Assembly: GCA_949288455.1 (NCBI GenBank)
Contig: CASEKF010000058.1
Coordinates: 1-11,682 of the forward strand
From: an uncultured bacterium
GTDB lineage: Bacteria; Vulcanimicrobiota; CADAWZ01
DNA: 11,682 bases
Direction of reading: 5' to 3'
Under the pieces are notes generated by a model, which saw nothing but the letters and a program-made list of their open reading frames with translations, was not told where the DNA came from and searched no databases. Positions 1 through 6,605 of this stretch are shown piece after piece. Position 1 is the first letter of the stretch; each line of letters opens with the position of its first letter. Position numbers and translations under genes: made by a program.

Positions 1-1
1 A

Positions 2-658
2 GGCGTAAGCATTATCGAAATCGTCGTCTCAATGGTAATTCTTTTTCTGGTTATGATGGCTTTAGCTTTCGTATACCCTCAAGGGCGCAAACTGACCGAT
101 ACGAGCGACAACAGAACGAAAGCTACGGAAATCGCCAGAACCATCCTTGAAGAAATACAGCTTATACCGTTTGTAAACTATAGTGTCGCTGATATAAATA
201 ATGATCCGTTGCAGGCTGTCTCTTTATCGGGAATAGGAAACGGACAGTCGCTTGAACAATTAGTTAACAGAATGGGCGACGACATAGATTGGCCATACCA
301 TCATTATGCAGGCGATAATTGGGCGGATAATATTCCTTTTTTTATCGCGGACAACGTATCGCAATTCGACAATAACGAAGTAAACCACGCACATAAAACT
401 TTCTGTCTATCACGAAACGCCTTTATAACTGACCAAGGAATAACAATTCCGAGAGGAATTGACGTTACAATACTAGAGAGAGATGAAGCAGAGAATCTAG
501 AGAGAATTAGAGAGCCAAACGATGAAAGAGATCGCCCCCGCGAACAATCATTCGTTATAGTAACGGTAACAATTTCATGGCCTGAATATAGAAACGACGC
601 AAATCCGGTCTTTAATTTTGTGAGCCTCAACTCAGCTTTTACAGGCAACAAAAGATAA
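2..658 (+). CDS. PilV/GspI-like minor pilin (pseudopilin), 5' end outside the window
   Basis: The reading frame is open to the left edge, so the start lies outside the window; the ATG at 32 is internal. Reading from base 2 gives GVSIIEIVVSMVILFLVMMA, a class III prepilin signature. The first Gly is the residue before the expected prepilin-peptidase cut, Glu lies at mature +5, and a hydrophobic helix follows. About 218 codons are visible. After the helix, 'TKATEIARTILEEIQ' resembles the amphipathic segment of PilV/GspI proteins, and the rest is polar and probably strand-rich. A charged Glu/Arg-rich patch (about bases 470-545) contains small internal repeats. There is one Cys. The product should be inserted in the inner membrane and join the tip complex of a type IV pilus or type II pseudopilus. 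The next two genes supply the expected J/PilW and K/PilX partners. The pilin class is secure; PilV versus GspI is inferred from gene order. Confidence 0.82.
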   Translation, partial: GVSIIEIVVSMVILFLVMMALAFVYPQGRKLTDTSDNRTKATEIARTILEEIQLIPFVNYSVADINNDPLQAVSLSGIGNGQSLEQLVNRMGDDIDWPYHHYAGDNWADNIPFFIADNVSQFDNNEVNHAHKTFCLSRNAFITDQGITIPRGIDVTILERDEAENLERIREPNDERDRPREQSFVIVTVTISWPEYRNDANPVFNFVSLNSAFTGNKR

Positions 659-666
659 AACGCGAA

Positions 667-672
667 AAGGAG
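667..672 (+). promoter_or_regulatory. Ribosome binding site that fixes a TTG start
   Basis: AAGGAG lies 9 nt before the TTG at 682. No ATG or GTG in this frame gives a complete prepilin leader, so the Shine-Dalgarno sequence and the leader MKKLLLKKSSG together support initiation at TTG. It sits in the 23-nt gap after the upstream pilin stop, consistent with one polycistronic message. Confidence 0.7.
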
Positions 673-681
673 AGAAAATTC

Positions 682-1650
682 TTGAAAAAACTACTTTTAA
701 AAAAAAGTTCAGGTTTTACGCTTGTAGAAATAATGATTGCTGTCGTTCTTTTCAGCATATTGAGCGTAGCAGTTTACAGCTTATTAAAAAGCTCCATGGA
801 TTCGACTTTAAAACAAAAAACTCAAGAAGCGGCAAATACTAACGCAAAAGCCATTCTTTCGACGATTTCCGCTGATTTAAAATCGTCCTCGGTCATAGAA
901 GGGAGCTTTTTGGCCGGCGGTAATTCGACACAGTATCTTTCTTCCGTTATTTGCCCCGCGACCGGCGAAGCTTCTACTGCCGATTTGGGTCAAGCAGATC
1001 TCGATAATTTAAACCCTGCTCCGGGTTTTAAAGCCTTAGATAGAGACGATTTGATAAATATAGACGGTCTTGGCAGCATAGCGAGGAACTATAACAGACT
1101 GGTATTTTACAGAAGAGTAATAAATAATAACTCCGTTGATTTCAACATAATAGAATACGGAGTCGAAGTAGATCAGAATACTCACAAATGCAGATTACAG
1201 AGAAAAATTTATAATTGGAATAATGTAACTACATGGACAGGTCTTAATCTTAGTAACGGTATTAATGAATCTGCAATAGACAATCAAGATTTTACGTTTA
1301 ATGCGGCAGACTTAAACGGGATGAATCCTGCTACGGAAGAAACGATAGTCGAGCTTCCAAACGAAGGAGACGCGATTATTCTTTATACGGCAAGAACATT
1401 TGACGACACTTTTACTCCGAGAAGATTGTCCGCAAATCAATATTTTATCAAAGTAATAGTTCTTCAAACGGCCAGAAGCAATCCTGATCCGCTTGATTAT
1501 GACGCATTTCAATATCAAGCGGAAGACGGAACATTTTTTAACGTAAATAATTTTGTTAATAACGATCGACCTACCGACACATTAAAAAATTACAGAGTAG
1601 CGGAACTTGACACCATAGTAAACGTACTGTCTTCATTAACAAGTAATTAG
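682..1650 (+). CDS. PilW/GspJ-like minor pilin (pseudopilin), TTG start
   Basis: This is a 322-residue prepilin. A short basic leader (MKKLLLKKSS) precedes Gly11, the expected processing site. It is followed by FTLVEIMIAVVLFSILSVAV, with Glu16 at mature +5, and a membrane helix to about residue 35. An amphipathic stretch (about 36-70) leads into a polar, Asn/Asp-rich C-terminal domain. Cys91 and Cys170 are both in the exported domain and could form a disulfide. The size is larger than the roughly 200-residue GspJ but within the range of PilW-like proteins. It starts 23 nt after the PilV/GspI-like gene and is followed by the PilX/GspK-like gene, so it fits the J position of an I-J-K minor pseudopilin tip complex in the inner membrane/periplasm. 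Prepilin identity is very likely. Whether the machine is a pilus, a secretion system or a DNA-uptake system cannot be told here. Confidence 0.83.
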   Translation: MKKLLLKKSSGFTLVEIMIAVVLFSILSVAVYSLLKSSMDSTLKQKTQEAANTNAKAILSTISADLKSSSVIEGSFLAGGNSTQYLSSVICPATGEASTADLGQADLDNLNPAPGFKALDRDDLINIDGLGSIARNYNRLVFYRRVINNNSVDFNIIEYGVEVDQNTHKCRLQRKIYNWNNVTTWTGLNLSNGINESAIDNQDFTFNAADLNGMNPATEETIVELPNEGDAIILYTARTFDDTFTPRRLSANQYFIKVIVLQTARSNPDPLDYDAFQYQAEDGTFFNVNNFVNNDRPTDTLKNYRVAELDTIVNVLSSLTSN

Positions 1651-1662
1651 AACTTTTCTTGA

Positions 1663-1675
1663 TTTTTTTTTTTTT
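1663..1675 (+). repeat. Homopolymeric T13 tract in the gap before the PilX-like gene
   Basis: Thirteen consecutive T residues lie 12 nt after the PilW-like stop codon, in the 90-nt gap before the PilX/GspK-like start. Only a very weak stem (CAAG...CTTG) precedes it, so a true intrinsic terminator is doubtful. The rest of the gap is AT-rich. A poor promoter-like pair (TTGCAA at 1678, TTAAAT at 1703, 19-nt spacing) is present. Length variation of the tract could alter local transcription, but this is speculation. Confidence 0.5.
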
Positions 1676-1740
1676 CTTTGCAATAATTATCTATAAACAA
1701 TGTTAAATAACTCATTTTATGGAGGGAGGGATATTTACAT

Positions 1741-4617
1741 ATGAAAAAATATTCCGCAAAAAGAAAAAAACAAGGCGTGGCTCTTATTTTTACGCTTTTT
1801 GTATCGGTTTTGGTAATGGCTATGGCCACGTCTTACCTTGGCATGACGATAAGCGGGCAAAAAGCGGCCAGAGCCTACACTCAGGAAGCAGCCGCACTTT
1901 CTTTGGCTCAAGTAGGAGGAGACGCGGTTATAAGCTCTATGAGCAATACCGCGTATTGGAACAATGTAAATAGAATAGACGTTTTTCAAGGCGTTAATAA
2001 TCAGATAATACTGCCGTTGCCAGAAAATTTTGGTAATATGGACAATCCACAGGCATTAAATGCCGATAGAGCGGAACTAGCAGATATACGGCCATGGTTT
2101 GAAACTTTTCTTACCTTAGACGATTTTTCACGATGTTATACTGCAGGGCCGATACCCTTAAGATACGGAGAAAGCGAACAATTCGGCTATTTGATAATAG
2201 TCGTTACCCCTGAACTTAATGACGATGGAATGATTAAAGTTGACGATATCCGTATCCCAAGGGGAGGAGACATCAGCGGAGACGGCTACAGAGTAGGCGT
2301 AATGTCGTTCATATTTAATACGAACGAAGAGAGAGTTCTTACGATAGCAAATGTTTTCAACGACCCTAATTTTGTTTCTTCCAGAGCTATCCAGCTCATA
2401 GTAAGCGATAAAGAAGTCGGCGGAATTTACGAAAATACGGTCAGCGCAGCTTTCCCGAATAGCCCTCATTCTTCGCAAGGAGAATTTGGTTACCCAAGCT
2501 GGGCAGAATTTACTGCAGACGCGGCCTTTATTGATGAAAATACCGTTTGGAACAGCGACTTAGTAGTCGACGGAGCAAATCCAGTTACAGGATGGGGAGC
2601 TCCTTCTGAAAATATAGATCAAATTCTCGAGAATGAAGATACCGCGTCAAAACGGCAGACATTAAATGCTTATTTACGGGGGGAACAAGTTGACGTAAGC
2701 GGAATAGTAAAAATGTCAACGTTAAATAATGCTGGGCCAATAGAAGATAAGGATGGGCTTAATAACGAGATTCTGCCTGAATTCAGAGAAATGCTTTCGG
2801 TGAATAAGCCTGACGGACTTGTTTATTCTGATCTTCGCACCAACACCAAATTCAACTTAGACTCGAAGACTGACAACGCTCTCATAAATTCAATGAGTGG
2901 AGACAGCAATAATTTTACATATCAGCAAGATATGGGTAAAACAAGAACGACAGATACAATTTGGGGATCCGGAGATGCCAGTCTAATGTCCGGAGTTACT
3001 AATACCGGGCAAGCATCGCCGGGCTTATACAACAAATTAGCGCAAGGCAAAACTAGAGCCGATGGAGTTTTCGTATTTAATCAAGATGATTATAGGCCCG
3101 ATCCGATGTATGCCAATGAAAAGATGGAGGTTCCGACATTAAGAATCACAATAGGACAAAAAGAACAAAACGGAACGGTTGACGATGTATATACCATTGA
3201 ACAAGTAAATTATGACTGGGATGGCAGGAACTGGCAAGAAAACGCCGTAGGAATAGCAACCATTACCAATACAAATCTTCAAGAGAACAATAACGGCGTT
3301 CTTTACGTCTCGGGAGCAAATGTTCAGGTTTCAGGAATAGCAAGTAAAAGCGTGTCAATAGTTTCAGACGTTAATCCGGAAATAGAAGCCGCTAATTGGC
3401 AGGCTATACATAACTCTAGTCAACCTGGAGATATGTTTGACGATCGACTAAACGCTCCTAACGTTCTAGAGGGCGATAATCAATATAGGTATGTAGATAT
3501 GCAGCCGGAAGTTGAATTAGATCCGCAAACCGGACTACCTGCGTTAACCGGACGATGGGAATTGAGCGACGCGACTCCAGCTAGTAACGGAGACAGCACG
3601 GCGCAAAGCAACGAACATATATCTCAAGTTACAGAAGATTGGGGACGAAGTACAGCCTATCGTTTCCCGACATATGACGCAGAGACGGAACAGCCTTCAG
3701 GTAATATAACCATTATAGGCGATTTGGTTCAAGCCCAAGGTACAAATCCTTCGATAGGGATAATAGCAAGCAACAGAGTTCTTCTTAACGATTTCAGCCA
3801 GAATCCGAATTCAGATTATAGCGCCAGAAAAGATAGAAGTTCTGCGGAAAATACCGCGAACCAACGCCTTACAGAAACTAAAAAAGATATTGCCACAGGA
3901 GAAGGAGATGGAGTCCTAAACGTAGAAGCCGTTATCGCGGCAAGATCTTATAATATGGCGTTTGATTTCAATAACTCAAGCAAAAATTTAAAATATAGTG
4001 AAAACAATGATTTGTTTGAGTTAAATAGCGGATACGCTCCCGGAGATGCTCCCGTAGCAAACAACGCTCCTGCGCTTGACAGAGCAAACGCCAGCCACGG
4101 AAACTTTGGGTTATTGATGTCTCAATCTCTTGCGCACGCTTTAGGCAGAGACAATAATAATAACCTAATTGCAGCTGGTGGAACTGAGAACGGAGACCTA
4201 TATTTTGTAAATCAGTATACTGACATGCTGCCTCAACAAGCTAGAAAGAAACTTTGGGACGACACTTTTATGGGAGCAATAAGGCCCGGCGACACGAGCA
4301 ATATACAAGGCGATATTTCTAGTTTTGGGAACGGAGGATCTATTTTAAATTTTAGGGGAATGATTATTTCCAGATTTGCCGATATTAACGCAGACGCAGG
4401 CTCCGGTAGAGACGATGACGGCAACAGACTAGACCAGCTTGGATATATTTTTCAGCTGATAAATGTAGATCATAATCTGTTCAGTTCTTCGCCGCCGCTT
4501 TTTACAATGGCAAAAAGAAGAAGCGAAAGCGATAGAATAGCCAGATGGAGAGTGCTTACATATATAGACCAAGGCGCGGTAAATTCTAACGATATGGCAG
4601 ATGCCTCTGTAGATTAA
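1741..4617 (+). CDS. Very large PilX/GspK-like minor pilin (958 aa)
   Basis: The N-terminus is MKKYSAKRKKQG followed by VALIFTLFVSVLVMAMATSY, a basic leader, Gly12 and a hydrophobic helix. The mature +5 position is Phe rather than Glu, as is usual for PilX and GspK. A strong ribosome site (GGAGGGAGGG, 1721-1730) lies 10 nt before the ATG. Typical PilX is under 250 aa and GspK about 320 aa, so about 900 exported residues is exceptional. The body is Asn/Asp/Gly-rich with one Cys (Cys132). Strand-like segments recur at about 518-545, 654-684, 726-743 and 869-887 and resemble the solenoid-like parts of long PilX-like proteins. Near the C-terminus 'QLGYIFQLINVDHNLFSSSP' leads into a Trp-containing end. 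A DxNxDxG-type loop lies at 881-892. It is third after PilV/GspI and PilW/GspJ, so it probably caps the fibre tip and may serve as an adhesin. The N-terminal assignment is firm; the function of the large domain is unknown. Confidence 0.8.
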   Translation: MKKYSAKRKKQGVALIFTLFVSVLVMAMATSYLGMTISGQKAARAYTQEAAALSLAQVGGDAVISSMSNTAYWNNVNRIDVFQGVNNQIILPLPENFGNMDNPQALNADRAELADIRPWFETFLTLDDFSRCYTAGPIPLRYGESEQFGYLIIVVTPELNDDGMIKVDDIRIPRGGDISGDGYRVGVMSFIFNTNEERVLTIANVFNDPNFVSSRAIQLIVSDKEVGGIYENTVSAAFPNSPHSSQGEFGYPSWAEFTADAAFIDENTVWNSDLVVDGANPVTGWGAPSENIDQILENEDTASKRQTLNAYLRGEQVDVSGIVKMSTLNNAGPIEDKDGLNNEILPEFREMLSVNKPDGLVYSDLRTNTKFNLDSKTDNALINSMSGDSNNFTYQQDMGKTRTTDTIWGSGDASLMSGVTNTGQASPGLYNKLAQGKTRADGVFVFNQDDYRPDPMYANEKMEVPTLRITIGQKEQNGTVDDVYTIEQVNYDWDGRNWQENAVGIATITNTNLQENNNGVLYVSGANVQVSGIASKSVSIVSDVNPEIEAANWQAIHNSSQPGDMFDDRLNAPNVLEGDNQYRYVDMQPEVELDPQTGLPALTGRWELSDATPASNGDSTAQSNEHISQVTEDWGRSTAYRFPTYDAETEQPSGNITIIGDLVQAQGTNPSIGIIASNRVLLNDFSQNPNSDYSARKDRSSAENTANQRLTETKKDIATGEGDGVLNVEAVIAARSYNMAFDFNNSSKNLKYSENNDLFELNSGYAPGDAPVANNAPALDRANASHGNFGLLMSQSLAHALGRDNNNNLIAAGGTENGDLYFVNQYTDMLPQQARKKLWDDTFMGAIRPGDTSNIQGDISSFGNGGSILNFRGMIISRFADINADAGSGRDDDGNRLDQLGYIFQLINVDHNLFSSSPPLFTMAKRRSESDRIARWRVLTYIDQGAVNSNDMADASVD

Positions 4618-4647
4618 AAGCAATTAATTAAAATATTTTAAATATTC

Positions 4648-4678
4648 GGACCGCTTTGTAAAAAGGCGGTCCTTTTTT
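4648..4678 (+). terminator. Intrinsic terminator closing the pilin operon
   Basis: A 7-bp GC-rich stem (GGACCGC/GCGGTCC), extended inside by a G-T and two T-A pairs around a GTAAA loop, is followed by TTTTTT. It lies 30 nt after the PilX-like stop and reads in the direction of that gene. It separates the pilin genes from the small membrane protein gene downstream. Confidence 0.88.
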
Positions 4679-4696
4679 GAAGGATTTTTCAAAAAA
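4673..4696. repeat. 9-bp perfect inverted repeat overlapping the terminator U-tract
   Basis: TTTTTTGAA and TTCAAAAAA are separated by GGATTT. The left arm is the T-run of the preceding terminator, so the two structures share bases. A weak promoter-like pair lies over it (TTGAAG at 4677, TTTAAA at 4701, 18-nt spacing), upstream of the gene at 4753. It could be an operator for that gene, or simply symmetry of AT-rich DNA. Confidence 0.4.
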
Positions 4697-4752
4697 TATG
4701 TTTAAAATAATTACGTAGCGATACCGAAAAAAGGAAAGGGATTTTCCGGCAT

Positions 4753-5217
4753 ATGGCCTTAACAAGAAAATATATAATATTCTTCAGCTTATTTATATTT
4801 CTTCTAGCTTTCATAACGGAAACCGCAGATGCGTTCACGGCTATAAGACCCGAAGAAAAAGGCTTTGTTCCGAAAACTAGAGCTCAGAAAAAAGCGATAG
4901 AAAGAGCGAAAAGAAAAGCTAAGAAAGACGGAACTTATCAAGAGCCTCAGAAAGAGAGTCCGTCTTCGTCTCCCGCGCATAGAGACAGCTCCGCTTCGGG
5001 AAGCTCCGGAGGTTCGGCTCCGGCGTCTTCGGTAAAGCCGTCCCCGTCGCCTACTCCCGAAGCGACGCCTACGCCTGAAAAGAAAAAAGAGACATTTGAA
5101 GAACGGCAAAAAAGAAACAATATAATCGTAGGAATAATAATATTCTTAATGGTAGGAGGGGTGCTTGCTTGGTATTTTCTAAGGAATATAAACTTTAACA
5201 GGATGAGAAAACGATAA
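4753..5217 (+). CDS. Small exported protein with Ser/Pro-rich linker and C-terminal membrane helix; function unknown
   Basis: This is a 154-residue protein of no family I recognise. Residues 1-27 look like a Sec signal peptide (basic start, hydrophobic 8-21, possible cut after TADA). A strongly basic stretch follows (about 35-60, many Lys/Arg, predicted helical). Next is a low-complexity Ser/Gly/Pro/Thr/Glu linker (about 68-110, including PSPSPTPEATPTPE), a charged segment, a transmembrane helix at about 123-143 and a basic tail (RNINFNRMRKR). After cleavage this would be a type I membrane protein: N-terminal part outside the inner membrane, tail in the cytoplasm. AAGGAAAGGG at 4731-4740 is the ribosome site, with rather long spacing (about 12 nt). 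The gene is isolated by terminators on both sides, so it is probably monocistronic. Its coding character (regular codons, coherent topology) supports a real gene. Confidence 0.68.
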   Translation: MALTRKYIIFFSLFIFLLAFITETADAFTAIRPEEKGFVPKTRAQKKAIERAKRKAKKDGTYQEPQKESPSSSPAHRDSSASGSSGGSAPASSVKPSPSPTPEATPTPEKKKETFEERQKRNNIIVGIIIFLMVGGVLAWYFLRNINFNRMRKR

Positions 5218-5265
5218 AATAAAAAACGAGGGTTCAATTTTTTCGAACCCTCGTTTTTTATTTTA
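5215..5265. terminator. Bidirectional terminator, 21-bp perfect inverted repeat containing both stop codons
   Basis: Arms 5215-5235 and 5245-5265 are perfectly complementary around a 9-nt loop (AATTTTTTC). The GC core is CGAGGGTTC/GAACCCTCG, flanked by A-runs on the left and T-runs on the right, so each strand ends in a stem plus U-tract. The rightward gene's stop (5215-5217) is the outermost part of the left arm. The leftward gene's stop (5263-5265) is the outermost part of the right arm. It should terminate both convergent transcripts. Confidence 0.92.
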
Positions 5266-6537
5266 AAATCCGACTTCTTTTAAGGCGTTTAAAACGCCGA
5301 ATTGTATGTGAGCAAACGAAAGACCGCCCTGAAGATAAGCGGCGTAAGGACTTCTGAGAGGTCCGTCGCAGGAGAGCTCTATTGAAGAGCCCTGAACGAA
5401 AGTTCCTCCGGCCATTATTATCGGATCTCGATAACCCGGCATATCTACGGCCTCGGGAACGGCGGAAGCGTCTATCGGAGAAGCGTTCTGAATGCCTTTG
5501 CAAAAAGACTTCATAATTTCAGGATCGGAGAATTTTATACCCTGAATAATATCCGTTCTTACGCCGTCCGGCTCTGGCAAAACTTCAAAACCGAAACTTT
5601 TCAACATGGCGGAAGCCCATATGGCTCCTTCTATCGCGCCTGAAACTATCGAAGGAGCCATGAAGAAGCCTTGATACATAAGTCTTAAAACTCCGAGAGT
5701 AGCTCCTTCGTCAGGCCCTATGCCGGGAGAGGTCAAATATACCGAGGCTTTTTCAACTATATCCTTACGTCCGGCAACGTAGCCTCCCGCCGGAGACAAA
5801 CCTCCTCCGGCATTCTTTATTAAAGAGCCTGCCATTACGTCGGCTCCTACGGAAATCGGCTCCTCTGTATCGGCAAATTCGCCGTAACAATTATCCGCCA
5901 TTATAACGGTCTCGGGACTAAGAGATTTTATATATGCCGCAATTTCTCTTATCATCTCAAGATTTACGCTGGGACGCCAAGTGTATCCGAGCGATCTTTG
6001 AATATATACTAATTTAATTTTTTCTTTTAAAGCCTCTTTAATCTTGCTCTTATCAAAAGAATAATTTACGTCCAAAGGAATCTCGCCGTATTCTATTCCC
6101 CATTCGGAAAGAGAGCCGCGCCATCTGTTTCCGCCTTGTATAACCGGAGCCATCGTATCGTACGGAGTTCCTATAACGGATATCCATTTGTCGCCCGGCC
6201 GCAAAACTCCGAATAAGACGGAAGCGAGAGCATGAGTTCCCGATACGAACTGCATTCTTACCAAAGCCTTTTCCGCTCCGAACACATCCGCGTATATCTC
6301 GTCTAACACGTCTCTCCCCGCGTCTCCGAAACCGTAGCCCGTAGTCCCTTTTAAATGATAATCGGATACTCCATGTCTTTTAAAAGCCGTAAGAACTTTA
6401 AGCTGATTATGCGCTCCTATTTCCTTTATTCTTAAACGAGCTTCCAAAGTGCTTTTTTCAGCTTCTTCAGCCGATTTTATTAATCTGTCGCTTATTCCCC
6501 ATTTAAAACGGAGAATATCTTTAGTTTGACTAAGCAT
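5263..6537 (-). CDS. PLP-dependent aluminium-resistance/methionine gamma-lyase-family protein
   Basis: This 424-residue protein is full length for the Alr/YnbB-like family of fold-type I PLP enzymes. These are annotated as 'aluminium resistance' or cystathionine beta-lyase/methionine gamma-lyase-like proteins. Visible features are FVSGTHA (97-103, likely phosphate contact), 'VIMADNCYGEFAD' (211-223) with Asp215 expected to pair with the pyridine nitrogen, and GSLIKNAGGG (237-246) with Lys241 the probable Schiff-base lysine. No signal peptide is seen, so it is cytoplasmic. The true substrate is not established; a C-S lyase acting on sulfur amino acids is the family-based guess, and the aluminium label comes from old phenotypes. 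AGGAAAGG, 11 nt before the ATG, supports the start. It lies 68 nt downstream of the RND gene on the same strand with no hairpin between, so co-transcription is likely. A TATAAT box in the gap could give it its own promoter. Confidence 0.87.
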   Translation of the reverse strand: MLSQTKDILRFKWGISDRLIKSAEEAEKSTLEARLRIKEIGAHNQLKVLTAFKRHGVSDYHLKGTTGYGFGDAGRDVLDEIYADVFGAEKALVRMQFVSGTHALASVLFGVLRPGDKWISVIGTPYDTMAPVIQGGNRWRGSLSEWGIEYGEIPLDVNYSFDKSKIKEALKEKIKLVYIQRSLGYTWRPSVNLEMIREIAAYIKSLSPETVIMADNCYGEFADTEEPISVGADVMAGSLIKNAGGGLSPAGGYVAGRKDIVEKASVYLTSPGIGPDEGATLGVLRLMYQGFFMAPSIVSGAIEGAIWASAMLKSFGFEVLPEPDGVRTDIIQGIKFSDPEIMKSFCKGIQNASPIDASAVPEAVDMPGYRDPIIMAGGTFVQGSSIELSCDGPLRSPYAAYLQGGLSFAHIQFGVLNALKEVGF

Positions 6538-6569
6538 CTTCGTTCTGCCTTTCCTAATGTAATTGGCAT

Positions 6570-6575
6570 ATTATA
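6570..6575 (-). promoter_or_regulatory. Possible -10 box for the PLP enzyme gene
   Basis: A perfect TATAAT reads leftward, about 33 nt before the start codon at 6537, in the short AT-rich gap after the RND gene. The -35 position (TTTTAT) is a poor match, and the same AT-rich patch also contains TATAAT on the other strand. It is a weak candidate for an internal promoter. Confidence 0.25.
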
Positions 6576-6605
6576 ATACATAATGCGAAAAAATAAAAGA
6601 ATAAA

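Noticed and set aside
32-658. ATG at 32 as the start of the first gene
   Set aside because: The frame continues upstream to the window edge and encodes the prepilin cleavage-site Gly and the +5 Glu before this Met, so the ATG lies inside the N-terminal helix.
1651-1740. Strong promoter before the PilX-like gene
   Set aside because: The best pair (TTGCAA and TTAAAT) has 19-nt spacing and a poor -10; co-transcription with the upstream pilin genes explains expression equally well.
4804-5237. Leftward open frames opposite the small membrane protein gene, one very Arg-rich
   Set aside because: They are antisense reflections of the Ser/Pro/Lys-rich coding sequence, with low-complexity products and no credible ribosome sites.
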